The notes: generated from the sequence alone by a model not told the origin. DNA of 64,000 bases from Aldehydirespirator sp965117015 (GCA_965117015.1 OZ220747.1:1364001-1428000), one strand, 5' to 3'. Positions 21,142 through 29,458 are shown, numbered from the stretch's first letter. Numbers and translations are program-made.

Positions 21142-22686
21142 ATGACGCTGACCGAACCGGCGATCGCGGACTCCGAGGCTGCCTCCGGCGCCGGTGGCGC
21201 AGCCGCGCCGGAATCCTCTGACGAGGCGGCCGCGGCACCCGGCATCCTGGCCCAGCCCTTCGTCACCAGCGACGCGGCCACCGTCGGCCGGTTGTTCGTG
21301 TTGACGTCGCTGCTGCTGGCCGTGGGCACCTCGGTGATCGGAGTTCTGCTGTCGCTCGGGCGGACCGAGGCCGTCGCTCCCTGGGATCTGTTCGGCGGAT
21401 TCAACGCCTACTTCCGCATGTGGACCCTGTACCGGATGTCCTTCATGTTGCTGGTGGTGATGCCGCTGCTGCTGGGCGTGGCCCTGGCCGTGGTGCCGTC
21501 GCAGGTCGGCGCCGGCAATGTTGCCTTCCCCCGGGCTGCGCTGGCGTCGTTCTGGTCGTGGCTGATCGGGGCGGTGATCATCGTGGTGTCGGTGTTCGCC
21601 GGCGGGGGCTGGGGTGCCATCGACGGCGTGACCGGCAACGAGAGCGACGCCATGGCGCTCACCCTGCTCGGCACCGGCATGGTGATCGTGGCGCTGCTGC
21701 TCGGTGCGGTGACCGTGGCCGCCACCGTGATCTCGTTGCGGCAGACGGGTATGAGCCTGATGGACGTGCCCCCCTTCTCGTGGTCGATGCTCGTGGCCGC
21801 CGCGGTCTGGCTGTTCACGCTGCCCGTCGCCATCGCCAACCTCGTGGTGATCTATGCCGACCTGCGGGGCAGGCCGGCCATCGCCTTCGGTCGGGCCGAG
21901 GGTCCCGACATATGGCTGCAACTCGACTGGCTGGTGGAGCAGCCCGCCGTCTACATCATGGCCGTGCCGGTGCTCGGCATCGCCGTCGAGGCAGTCGGTG
22001 CCACCGTCGGGGCCCGCTCCAGCCGCCCGGAGGCCATCACCATAATCGTGGGGTTGTTCGGACTGCTGGCCGTGGGCGGCTGGTCGCAGGACTACTTCAC
22101 CGCTCCCCAGGACCTCCGCGACGGACTGGTCTACGTGGCTTTCGGTCTGGCCGCGGTCGTGCCGCTGGTGGCGCTGGCCGGCGGCGCGGCGGAACTGGTG
22201 CTGAGGGGCACCAAGACGCCGGACCGGCTGCTCGACGCCAGGATGCTGGGCGCGGGCGCGGCCCTGAAGCTCTTGGGCGCCGCCGCACTGGTGGGGGCTC
22301 TGCGAGTGATCGAGCCGCTCGACCTGCTCGAGACCACCGCCACCTGGGCAGTGTTCCACGGCGTCGTGGTGGCGGGGCTCATCGCCGGGGTCGTCGCACT
22401 GCGGAACTGGTCGCACGAGCTGCGGGTCTTCCCGCTCTCGGTGGTTGCCGGCCGGGGGGCGGTCGCGCTGCTGCTGGGCGGCGGCGGGCTGCTGGTCCTG
22501 TCCGATCTGATCTCAGGGTTCCTTGCCGATGCGCCCGACCTCATGGCCCTCGCGCTCGACGGCAGCGCCGCGCTGAACGTGGTGGCCTTCGTGGGATCCA
22601 TCCTCGTGGCCGTAGGCGCAGCCGCGGCTGTTCTCGGAGCAGTCTCAGCTCTGCGGATCCCGGCGCCCGGAAGCGAAGCAGCATGA
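21142..22686 (+). CDS. Cytochrome oxidase subunit I paralogue lacking copper and heme a3 ligands
   Basis: 514 residues, about 12-13 hydrophobic helices after a 45-residue Ala/Glu-rich N-terminus. It aligns by eye with CtaD encoded downstream: VGAGNVAFPRAALASFWSWL against IGARDVAFPRLNALSFWIWL, and LVEQPAVYIMAVPVLGIAVE against IFGHPEVYIIILPAFGVVSE. The ligands are gone: the helix II histidine is Tyr (TLYRMSF for TMHGVTM), the CuB His of GHPEVY is Gln, the HH pair of WAHHMF is QD in WSQDYF, and of HFH only the second His remains. It should not bind the CuB-heme a3 centre. It overlaps the mini-ORF relay at 22683. A structural or assembly role is inference. Confidence 0.85.
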   Translation: MTLTEPAIADSEAASGAGGAAAPESSDEAAAAPGILAQPFVTSDAATVGRLFVLTSLLLAVGTSVIGVLLSLGRTEAVAPWDLFGGFNAYFRMWTLYRMSFMLLVVMPLLLGVALAVVPSQVGAGNVAFPRAALASFWSWLIGAVIIVVSVFAGGGWGAIDGVTGNESDAMALTLLGTGMVIVALLLGAVTVAATVISLRQTGMSLMDVPPFSWSMLVAAAVWLFTLPVAIANLVVIYADLRGRPAIAFGRAEGPDIWLQLDWLVEQPAVYIMAVPVLGIAVEAVGATVGARSSRPEAITIIVGLFGLLAVGGWSQDYFTAPQDLRDGLVYVAFGLAAVVPLVALAGGAAELVLRGTKTPDRLLDARMLGAGAALKLLGAAALVGALRVIEPLDLLETTATWAVFHGVVVAGLIAGVVALRNWSHELRVFPLSVVAGRGAVALLLGGGGLLVLSDLISGFLADAPDLMALALDGSAALNVVAFVGSILVAVGAAAAVLGAVSALRIPAPGSEAA

Positions 22687-22721
22687 GCAGCCGGGGCTGT
22701 ACGGGAAGGGGAGCAGCATGA
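22683..22721 (+). CDS. Mini-ORF 1 of the oxidase coupling relay (12 codons)
   Basis: MSSRGCTGRGAA. Its ATG overlaps the stop of the subunit I paralogue (ATGA) and its TGA overlaps the ATG of the next mini-ORF. Coupling rather than a functional peptide is the likeliest role. Confidence 0.4.
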   Translation: MSSRGCTGRGAA

Positions 22722-22756
22722 GCGGCCGGGGCTGTACGGGAAGGGGAGCAGCATGA
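22718..22756 (+). CDS. Mini-ORF 2 of the oxidase coupling relay (12 codons)
   Basis: MSGRGCTGRGAA, a one-residue variant of mini-ORF 1. Its TGA overlaps the ATG at 22753 of the subunit III paralogue. Confidence 0.4.
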   Translation: MSGRGCTGRGAA

Positions 22757-23337
22757 GAACGACGGCGCTCCCCGCCGCGGAGGCGACCCGGCCTCGCACC
22801 GCCGTCGTCGGCGCCCTGCTCGCCACCGGCGCGGTCTTCATGGCCTTCGCCGCACTGGTCGCGGTGTACGTCCAGCAGCGCCAGCTGGCTCGGGCCGCCG
22901 GTCAGGAGTGGTTCCCGGAAGGCAGCGTCGAGCTCGGCCCGGCCGGGATGATGATGATGACGCTGGTGCTGTCGATGGTGACGGTGCAGTGGGCCGTTCA
23001 GGCCGCCCGGGACGAGGACCGGCCCCACGGGTTCATCGCGCTCGGCGTCACCTTGATGTTCGGGGCGGCGGTGATCAACCAGTTCTGGTTCGTGTACCAG
23101 GACACCGCCTTCGCTATTGACGGCGGTCGGGCCGAGTTGTTGTTCTATGCGGTCACCGGCTCATTCATCGCGATGCTGATCGGCGGGATGGCGATGCTGG
23201 CCGTCACCACCATCCGATCGCTGATGGGGCCCTTCGGGCGGGACCTGGCCCACGGTGTGCAGGCGGCGGGCTTCTACTGGCACATGTGCGTGCTGTGCTA
23301 CTTCCTGGTCTGGTACGTCATCTTCATTACGAAGTAG
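22753..23337 (+). CDS. Cytochrome oxidase subunit III-like protein
   Basis: 194 residues, about five transmembrane helices. The C-terminus AAGFYWHMCVLCYFLVWYVIFIT parallels GLYWHFVDIVWIFIFTVIYL of CtaE encoded at 27493. The middle INQFWFVYQDTAF parallels GGQVYEFTAF. It is therefore a divergent second subunit III. It lies between the subunit I paralogue and a subunit IV-like gene (6-base gap to the latter). It probably assembles with the subunit I paralogue; this is inference. The start ATG is the last of three copies of the tandem repeat. Confidence 0.78.
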   Translation: MRTTALPAAEATRPRTAVVGALLATGAVFMAFAALVAVYVQQRQLARAAGQEWFPEGSVELGPAGMMMMTLVLSMVTVQWAVQAARDEDRPHGFIALGVTLMFGAAVINQFWFVYQDTAFAIDGGRAELLFYAVTGSFIAMLIGGMAMLAVTTIRSLMGPFGRDLAHGVQAAGFYWHMCVLCYFLVWYVIFITK

Positions 23338-23343
23338 CTGCTG

Positions 23344-24144
23344 ATGTTCACTACCGGGTTCAAGTTCTTCTTCGGATTGTTCGCAGCGTTCTGTGCCGCC
23401 GCGCTGGTCTACGGCTACACCACCGGCGGCAATCACGTCGGACCCTTGTCGCTGGGATGGAAGGGCGGCGTCGGCGACCACATCGGTTACGGCGTGCTGG
23501 TGGGCCTGGCCGGCGTGTCGCTGACCATCAGCCTCGTGCTGGTGTCGTTCCGCGATGCCGACGCCGCGGCTCAGGCCCATCTCCAGAATCTGGCCGAGGT
23601 GCTGACCGACCAGCCCGTCACCGCGAGCTTCTGGCCGGTGGTGGCCTCCTTCGGCGTGGGCGCGGCGGCCGTGGGCCTGGTGCTGCACCCGATGGTGTTC
23701 GTGCTCGGCTTGGCCGTGATCGTCCTGTCGATGGTGGAGTGGACGATGGACGCCTGGGCCGACCGGGCCACCGGCGACACGGCCGTCAACCGCGAGCTGC
23801 GCAACCGGATCATGGCCCCGATCGAGATCCCCGTCGTCGGAGCGCTCGCGGTCGGGGTGATCGTGCTGGCGGCTTCGCGGATCCTGCTGACCGTGTCGCA
23901 GCTGGAGGCGGTGACCGTCGCCGGCGTGGTGTCCGCCCTAATCCTGGGCGGCGCCTGGGTGTACGCGTCCCGGCCCGGGCTCGGCCGCCGTCTCGTGCGC
24001 ATCCTGGGGACGGTCGGTGCGCTGCTGCTGCTGATAGGCGGGGTGCTGGCCGCCGTGGCCGGCGAGCGGGACTTCGAGCACCACACCGACGAGACTCACG
24101 AAGAGTCCGTCGAGCCGACCGGCACCGGTGACCACGGTGGCTGA
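23344..24144 (+). CDS. Membrane protein of the oxidase cluster, CtaF-like N-terminal half
   Basis: 266 residues with about seven hydrophobic segments. The first part, FKFFFGLFAAFCAAALVYGY, then a polar loop, SLVLVSFRDADA and SFWPVVASFGVGAAAVGLV, has the arrangement of actinomycete cytochrome oxidase subunit IV (CtaF). The C-terminal half (three more helices and a His/Glu-rich tail, HHTDETHEES) is extra. A WTMDAWADRATGD segment follows helix 4. I am fairly sure it is an oxidase-associated membrane protein and less sure of CtaF homology. It overlaps ctaC by 17 bases. Confidence 0.65.
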   Translation: MFTTGFKFFFGLFAAFCAAALVYGYTTGGNHVGPLSLGWKGGVGDHIGYGVLVGLAGVSLTISLVLVSFRDADAAAQAHLQNLAEVLTDQPVTASFWPVVASFGVGAAAVGLVLHPMVFVLGLAVIVLSMVEWTMDAWADRATGDTAVNRELRNRIMAPIEIPVVGALAVGVIVLAASRILLTVSQLEAVTVAGVVSALILGGAWVYASRPGLGRRLVRILGTVGALLLLIGGVLAAVAGERDFEHHTDETHEESVEPTGTGDHGG

Positions 24145-25369
24145 GCGAACGGCCCCTCGCCGACTCCTGCTCGGGGCGTTGGTGTTGCTGGGCGCGGCCG
24201 TGGCCACCGGCTGCGCTTCGGATGCGGAGCTCGACACCTTCGACCCGCAGGGCCCGATCGCCAGGGAGCTGCACAGCCGGGGCGTGCTGCCGGTCTTCTG
24301 GATCGCCGCGGTGGTGTTCGTGGGCATAACCATCGCCATGGTGTGGCTCATCTGGAAGAACCGGGTCAAGACCTACGACGGCGACGACGAATGGCCGGCG
24401 CAGACCCACGGCCACGTCCCGCTGGAGGTCGGTTGGACGGTCGGATTCCTCGTGACCATGATCGCGGTGGCCGGCATCATGCTGTGGTCGCTGCCCACCG
24501 TGGACGCCACCGAGGACAACACCATGGCGGTCACCATCGACGACCACAGCGTCATGTGGGAACCGACCATCGTGGTGGTGGGAAACCAGTGGTGGTGGGA
24601 GTTCCGCTACTACTTCTCGGACCAGGTGGACCTGGCCGACCTGCGGGCCCACGGAGACGCCAAGACACTGCCCCCCGCCGACATCGTCACCTCCGGCCAG
24701 ATGGTGATCCCCACCGGCGAGGAGGTCGAGTTGATCATCACGTCGCGCGACGTGATCCACTCCTTCTGGATCCCGGCGCTCAACGGCAAGCGCGACGCCG
24801 TACCCAACCGCTTCTCGCCCTGGAAGATCGAGGCTTCCGAACCCGGGTTCTACTTCGGGCAGTGCACCGAGTTCTGCGGCCTGTCGCACTCGCGCATGAG
24901 GATGCAGGCGGTGGCGCTCAGCCCGGCCGATTTCCAGGCGTGGGTGGACAGCACCAGCGCCGACGCGGTGGAGCCCACCGATCCGGAGGCGTTGGCGGGC
25001 TTGGAGGTGTTCTCGGGCATTTGCACGTCGTGTCATCTGATCGAGGGAGTGAACGACGACGTGTACGAGGGGGCCGACCAGGCCTCGGGAGCCGCACCCA
25101 ATCTGACCCACTTCGCCAACCGCAGCACTTTCGCGGGCGGGATCTTCAACACCTACAACGCGGACGGGTCGCTCAACCGCACGGACCTGGAGGCATGGTT
25201 GCGCGATCCCGGCGCTCTCAAGGAGAATTACACCGTGCCCGGCGAGCAGTACCGGGGCATGCCCGACCTCGACCTCAGCGAGCAGCAGATCGACGACCTG
25301 GTGGCTTACCTTTCAGGCCTGGGAGCGAAGCCCGCCGGCTGGATAATCGAAGCGACCCAGGTGGAGTGA
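24128..25369 (+). CDS. ctaC: Cytochrome c oxidase subunit II fused to cytochrome c (caa3 type)
   Basis: 413 residues. It is a lipoprotein (VATGC lipobox near residues 25-29) with two transmembrane helices and a cupredoxin domain. The CuA ligands are in DVIHSFWIP and GQCTEFCGLSHSRM (about 244-258). A C-terminal cytochrome c domain has CTSCH near 299-303 and an axial Met region near RGMPD. It takes electrons to CuA outside the membrane. The fused heme domain makes this a caa3-type enzyme. The GTG start overlaps the preceding gene. It is followed 4 bases later by ctaD. Confidence 0.96.
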   Translation: MTTVAERTAPRRLLLGALVLLGAAVATGCASDAELDTFDPQGPIARELHSRGVLPVFWIAAVVFVGITIAMVWLIWKNRVKTYDGDDEWPAQTHGHVPLEVGWTVGFLVTMIAVAGIMLWSLPTVDATEDNTMAVTIDDHSVMWEPTIVVVGNQWWWEFRYYFSDQVDLADLRAHGDAKTLPPADIVTSGQMVIPTGEEVELIITSRDVIHSFWIPALNGKRDAVPNRFSPWKIEASEPGFYFGQCTEFCGLSHSRMRMQAVALSPADFQAWVDSTSADAVEPTDPEALAGLEVFSGICTSCHLIEGVNDDVYEGADQASGAAPNLTHFANRSTFAGGIFNTYNADGSLNRTDLEAWLRDPGALKENYTVPGEQYRGMPDLDLSEQQIDDLVAYLSGLGAKPAGWIIEATQVE

Positions 25370-25373
25370 CGCT

Positions 25374-27365
25374 ATGGCAATAACCGAGAAGACTCCGCTC
25401 GAGCTGGGCCCCGGCGATTCCGCCCGCTATGCCGAGCGACCCCTCGGCGTGTTCACCCGCCCCCAGGGGGGTCGGGGCTGGCGCGACTGGCTCAGCACCG
25501 TCGACCACAAGCGCATCGGGATCCTGTACGGCGTTTCGGCCATGTTCTTCTTCCTGGTCGGCGGGGTCGAGGCCCTGCTGATCCGCCTGCAACTGGCCGC
25601 ACCGGAGGGCTCGGTGCTCAGCGCCGACGTCTACAACCAGGTGTACACCATGCACGGCGTCACCATGGTGTTCCTGTTCATCATGCCGCTGGCCGCGGCC
25701 TTCTCGAACTACTTCATCCCCCTGCAGATCGGTGCCCGCGACGTCGCCTTCCCCCGCCTCAACGCGCTGTCGTTCTGGATCTGGCTGTCGGGGGCCATCT
25801 TCCTGAACACGTCGTGGATGGTGGGCGGCGGCGGGGCCGATTGCGGCTGGTTCTGCTACTCGACCAACAGCGGGGTGGCCTTCTCTCCCAGCCACGGCGT
25901 GGACTTCTACGCCATCGGCCTGCAGATCCTGGGCATCGCCTCGCTGGTGTCGTCGGTGAACCTGATCGTCACCTGCCTCAACATGCGGGCCCCCGGTATG
26001 ACGCTCATGCGCATGCCGGTGCTCACCTGGATGCTGCTGATCACCCAGTTCCTGCTGCTGTTCGCGCTGCCGGTGATCACCGTGGCGCTGTTCCTGCTGA
26101 TGTTCGACCGGCTCTTCGACGCCCAGTTCTTCAACCCCGACGCCGGGGCCGACCCGCTGTTATGGCAGCACTTATTCTGGATCTTCGGCCATCCGGAGGT
26201 GTACATCATCATCCTGCCCGCGTTCGGGGTGGTGTCCGAGGTGATTCCCACCTTCAGCCGCAAGCCCCTGTTCGGATACGAGTTCATGGTGTTCTCGGGC
26301 ATCGCCATCGGGTTCATGGGCTGGGGCGTGTGGGCCCATCACATGTTCGTGTCGGGCATGGGCCCCATCTCGGTGGCCGCTTTCTCCTTGTCGACGATGT
26401 TCATCGCAGTGCCGACGGGGGTGAAGGTTCTCAATTGGCTTGCCACGATGTGGGGCGGGAAGCTGCGCTTTACCGTGGCCATGAAGTTCGCGGTGGCCAC
26501 GGTGGCCATGTTCACCATCGGCGGCCTGTCGGGCGTCACCCACTCGGTGGCGCCGGCCGACACCCAGCAGACCGACACCTACTACATCGTGGCCCACTTC
26601 CACTACGTGATCTTCGGCGGCGGCGTGCTCGGCCTGTTCGCCGGCATCTACTTCTGGTGGCCCAAGATATGGGGCCACTTCCTCAACGAGCGGCTCGGCA
26701 ACTGGAGCTTCTGGATCATGCTGGTGGGCTTCAATCTCACCTTCGGTCCGATGCACATCCTGGGCCTGCAGGGCATGTCGCGCCGTATCGACACCTATGC
26801 CCGGGGTTACGGCTTCGAGTTCTGGAACATGGCGGCCACTGTCGGCTCGCTGCTGATCGCGGTGGCGGTGGCGATCTTCCTCTGGAACGTGGTGAAGTCC
26901 AAGCGCGACGCGCCCCACCTGCCGCCACCGGGCCCGGACCCCTGGGACGGCCGCACCCTCGAATGGTCGATCCCGTCGCCGGTGCCGGTGCACAACTTCG
27001 ACACGGTGCCGCAGGTGCACGGTCGCGACGAGTGGTGGCACACCAAGTACGCCGAGAACGACGAGGGCAAGGTGGTGCGGGTCGCCACCGTGGAGGAGGC
27101 CGCCCAGACCGGTGAGGCCACCGGTGTGCACCTGCCGTCGCCGTCCTTCTGGCCCTTGGCGGTGGCCGTCGGATTGCCCCTCATCGGCTACGGCCTGATC
27201 TTCAACCTCTGGCTCGCCCTGATCGGCGCCCTCCTGACAATCGCATCGCTCTACTCGTGGGCCCTAGAACCGGTAGACGACCCCGACGCAGCCCACGACC
27301 ACCACGAAGAAGATCACGAAGACGACGGGAACGAAGACGACCAAACCGGAGGTCACGACTCATGA
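25374..27365 (+). CDS. ctaD: Cytochrome c oxidase subunit I
   Basis: Catalytic proton-pumping subunit, 663 residues. All canonical ligands are present: helix II MHGVTM, GHPEVY (CuB His and the cross-linked Tyr), WAHHMF, and HFHYVIFGG. About 14 helices are predicted. A C-terminal region (about 500-663) with two further hydrophobic stretches ends in a His/Asp/Glu-rich tail. This gene is the functional counterpart of the ligand-less paralogue at 21142. Its TGA overlaps the ATG of a 44-codon ORF that leads to ctaE. Confidence 0.98.
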   Translation: MAITEKTPLELGPGDSARYAERPLGVFTRPQGGRGWRDWLSTVDHKRIGILYGVSAMFFFLVGGVEALLIRLQLAAPEGSVLSADVYNQVYTMHGVTMVFLFIMPLAAAFSNYFIPLQIGARDVAFPRLNALSFWIWLSGAIFLNTSWMVGGGGADCGWFCYSTNSGVAFSPSHGVDFYAIGLQILGIASLVSSVNLIVTCLNMRAPGMTLMRMPVLTWMLLITQFLLLFALPVITVALFLLMFDRLFDAQFFNPDAGADPLLWQHLFWIFGHPEVYIIILPAFGVVSEVIPTFSRKPLFGYEFMVFSGIAIGFMGWGVWAHHMFVSGMGPISVAAFSLSTMFIAVPTGVKVLNWLATMWGGKLRFTVAMKFAVATVAMFTIGGLSGVTHSVAPADTQQTDTYYIVAHFHYVIFGGGVLGLFAGIYFWWPKIWGHFLNERLGNWSFWIMLVGFNLTFGPMHILGLQGMSRRIDTYARGYGFEFWNMAATVGSLLIAVAVAIFLWNVVKSKRDAPHLPPPGPDPWDGRTLEWSIPSPVPVHNFDTVPQVHGRDEWWHTKYAENDEGKVVRVATVEEAAQTGEATGVHLPSPSFWPLAVAVGLPLIGYGLIFNLWLALIGALLTIASLYSWALEPVDDPDAAHDHHEEDHEDDGNEDDQTGGHDS

Positions 27366-27496
27366 ACGCCGCCGCACTGACCGCGTCCTGCGGCGAAAGG
27401 GGCGGCGCCGAGTCGGGGCGACCGGCGAGTAGGGCGAAGCCCGTGCCGGTCGTCACGAGCTCGGTGGCGACCCCAAGCCTGAGGGACGTGCCATGA
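27362..27496 (+). CDS. 44-codon linker ORF between ctaD and ctaE
   Basis: It begins MNAAALTASCGERG and is Ala/Arg/Pro-rich after that. The ATG overlaps the ctaD stop and the TGA overlaps the ctaE ATG, both as ATGA. It contains the stem-loop repeat at 27419-27452 in frame. A coupling role is more likely than a conserved peptide. Confidence 0.4.
   Translation: MNAAALTASCGERGGAESGRPASRAKPVPVVTSSVATPSLRDVP
27419..27452. repeat. Stem-loop repeat related to the 84-bp repeats
   Basis: Arms CGACCGGC/GCCGGTCG enclose a core whose 20-mer GAGTAGGGCGAAGCCCGTGC is the exact reverse complement of 9402-9421. The core is kept but the outer stem is different and still perfectly paired. Confidence 0.75.
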
Positions 27497-28125
27497 GCGC
27501 TGAGGCTGTGACTGCCGACCTGGACCACGCGGCCGAAGACCACGGCCACGACGAGCACGCCACCACCACCGGCCTGTCCCACACCAAGCTGGCCATGTGG
27601 GTGTTCCTGGGCTCGGAGTGCCTGCTGTTCGGCGGGCTGATCTCCACCTACCTGCTGTACAAGACCCGGGGCAACGGCCGCACGCTGCCCACCGACGTGT
27701 TCGACATCCCGTTCACGTCGGTCAGCTCGTTCGTGCTGTTGATGAGCTCGCTGACGATGGTTCTGGCCCTGTCAGCGGTGACCCGGGGCGAGGCCGAGGC
27801 CGGCCGTACCTGGCTGCTGGCCACCGCCCTGCTGGGAGGCGTGTTCATCGGCGGGCAGGTGTACGAGTTCACCGCCTTCGTCCGTGAGGGCGTGGCCTTC
27901 ACCACCAACCCGGCCAGCAGTGCCTTCTTCACCCTGACCGGCTTCCACGGCGTGCACGTGAGCCTCGGCATCGTGATGCTGATGTCGTTGTTCGTGGCTT
28001 CGCTGAAGGGCAAGCTGACCCAGCGAAACGCCGAGACGGTCGAGATCGTCGGCCTCTACTGGCACTTCGTGGACATAGTGTGGATCTTCATCTTCACCGT
28101 CATCTACCTGATCCCCGCCGACTAG
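27493..28125 (+). CDS. ctaE: Cytochrome c oxidase subunit III
   Basis: 210 residues with five predicted transmembrane helices, the short form found in caa3 and actinomycete oxidases. Conserved segments are KLAMWVFLGSECLLFGGLI, FTLTGFHGVHVSLG and LYWHFVDIVWIFIFTVIYL. It stabilises subunit I and its proton uptake. The N-terminus is His-rich (HAAEDHGHDEHATTT). The start is coupled to the preceding linker ORF. ctaF follows after 57 bases of tandemly repeated leader. Confidence 0.96.
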   Translation: MSAEAVTADLDHAAEDHGHDEHATTTGLSHTKLAMWVFLGSECLLFGGLISTYLLYKTRGNGRTLPTDVFDIPFTSVSSFVLLMSSLTMVLALSAVTRGEAEAGRTWLLATALLGGVFIGGQVYEFTAFVREGVAFTTNPASSAFFTLTGFHGVHVSLGIVMLMSLFVASLKGKLTQRNAETVEIVGLYWHFVDIVWIFIFTVIYLIPAD

Positions 28126-28127
28126 AC

Positions 28128-28168
28128 CCATGAGCGACATTGGCCCCATGAGCGACATTGGCCCCATG
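28128..28168. repeat. 18-bp tandem repeat including a start codon
   Basis: ATGAGCGACATTGGCCCC occurs twice and begins a third time; it resembles the true ctaF start (ATGAGCGACACC). Confidence 0.85.
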
Positions 28169-28186
28169 AGCGAAACCGTCCGATGA
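28130..28186 (+). CDS. 18-codon linker ORF between ctaE and ctaF
   Basis: MSDIGPMSDIGPMSETVR, formed by an 18-bp tandem duplication that includes the start codon. It starts 4 bases after the ctaE stop and ends in ATGA at the ctaF start. Confidence 0.4.
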   Translation: MSDIGPMSDIGPMSETVR

Positions 28187-28536
28187 GCGACACCGCCACT
28201 TCGGAGCACTCCGAGCCCGAGGCCGGCGCGACCGACGAGCACCACGACGAGGGCCACGCCCACCCCTCGGACTGGGCCTACGTAAAGATCGCCGTCGTCC
28301 TGGCCCTCATTACCGCTCTCGAGGTCTTTACCTACTTCGAGTCGGTGGTCGACTGGGGTGTGGCGCTGGTGCCGTCGCTGATCTTCATGATGGTCGTCAA
28401 GTTCTATTTGGTGGCCACCTGGTTCATGCACCTGCGCTTCGACAGCAAGCTGTTCGGCCGGATGTTCACAGCCGGATTGGTTCTTGCCGTCGGCGTGTAC
28501 CTGGTGACGCTCACGGTCTTTGAGTTCTGGGTTTAA
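28183..28536 (+). CDS. ctaF: Cytochrome c oxidase subunit IV (prokaryotic COX4 type)
   Basis: 117 residues with an acidic, His-rich N-terminus (about 1-28) and three transmembrane helices. VVKFYLVATWFMHLRFDSKLFGRMF is the characteristic segment of bacterial COX4 proteins. It is a small accessory subunit that stabilises the CuB site during assembly. Its TAA overlaps the ctaG ATG. Confidence 0.93.
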   Translation: MSDTATSEHSEPEAGATDEHHDEGHAHPSDWAYVKIAVVLALITALEVFTYFESVVDWGVALVPSLIFMMVVKFYLVATWFMHLRFDSKLFGRMFTAGLVLAVGVYLVTLTVFEFWV

Positions 28537-29447
28537 TGATGGCCGCGCTGGCCGCGACCGATGCCTGGCGCTTCCAATTCCACCCTGAGGTGTGGCTGAT
28601 GGTCGCCGCGATCGTCGGCCTCGGCTTCTACGTGGTCCGGGTGGTGGCTCCCGCGGCTGGCCGCCCTGCGGGCACTGCTGCGGTCGCCGGTCGTCAACGG
28701 CTGTGCTTCGTTGCCGGTGTTGCCCTGCTGTGGGTCTCGGCGGACTGGCCCATGCACGACATCGCCGAGGAGTACCTCTACTCGGTGCACATGGTGCAGC
28801 ACCTGCTCATCAGCTTCGTGGTGCCGCCACTGCTGCTGATGGCCGTGCCCGAGTGGCTGGCCCGGCTCATCGTCGTCGACGGCTCGCGCTCGGCCCGGAT
28901 CATCCGCCGCCTGGTCCACCCGCTGCTGGCCGGGGTGGCCTTCAACGCCCTGCAGGCGCTGATGCACTGGAACACCGTGGTGGAGCTCTCAGTGCGCAGC
29001 GGGCCCTTCCACTACGCCATGCACCTGCTGATGTTCGCCAGCGCGCTGGCCATGTGGACGCCGGTGGTCGGACCGCTGAGGGAGCTGCACCTGTCCGAGC
29101 CGATGAAGATGGTGTACCTGTTCACCATGTCGATCATTCCCACTGTGCCGGCTGCCTGGCTGACCTTCGCAGAGGGCTCGGTGTACCCGGTCTACGACCA
29201 CGCCCAGCGTCTGTTCGGCATCTCGGTGGCCGCCGACCAGCAGGCCGCCGGCGCGATCATGAAGGTGCTGGGCGGCCTGTACCTGTGGACCCTGATCGCC
29301 ATCCGGTTCTTCCGCTTCTCGGCTGACCAGCGCCACGCCGACGCCACCGAGCGCCGCCGGCGCTTCGAGGCCGAGACCCTCACGACGGAGGATGTGGAGG
29401 CCGAGTTCGAGCGCCTCGGCCCCCCGCCCTCGGAGCCCCGGATCTAG
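28536..29447 (+). CDS. ctaG: Cytochrome c oxidase assembly protein (caa3_CtaG family)
   Basis: 303 residues, about seven helices. Family features are EYLYSVHMVQHLLISFVVPPLLLMAVPEWL, NTVVELS...HYAMHLLMFASALAMWTPV, and a C-terminal cytoplasmic tail. In Bacillus this family is needed for assembly of caa3 oxidase, probably at the copper-insertion stage. It starts at the last base of the ctaF stop. The sterol methyltransferase gene follows closely. Confidence 0.93.
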   Translation: MMAALAATDAWRFQFHPEVWLMVAAIVGLGFYVVRVVAPAAGRPAGTAAVAGRQRLCFVAGVALLWVSADWPMHDIAEEYLYSVHMVQHLLISFVVPPLLLMAVPEWLARLIVVDGSRSARIIRRLVHPLLAGVAFNALQALMHWNTVVELSVRSGPFHYAMHLLMFASALAMWTPVVGPLRELHLSEPMKMVYLFTMSIIPTVPAAWLTFAEGSVYPVYDHAQRLFGISVAADQQAAGAIMKVLGGLYLWTLIAIRFFRFSADQRHADATERRRRFEAETLTTEDVEAEFERLGPPPSEPRI

Positions 29448-29458
29448 GCTTGAAGCGA

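Larger units (their letters stand above)
22678..22757. repeat. 35-bp tandem repeat, 2.3 copies
   Basis: Units start at 22678, 22713 and 22748 (partial). They include the ATG start, the ribosome-binding region (GGGAAGGGGAGC) and flanks. One base differs between the first two units. Confidence 0.9.

Noticed and set aside
21142..22686. Subunit I paralogue as a frameshifted pseudogene
   Set aside because: The frame is intact for 514 codons, conserved helices are continuous and genes on both sides are coupled to it. Loss is confined to ligand residues.
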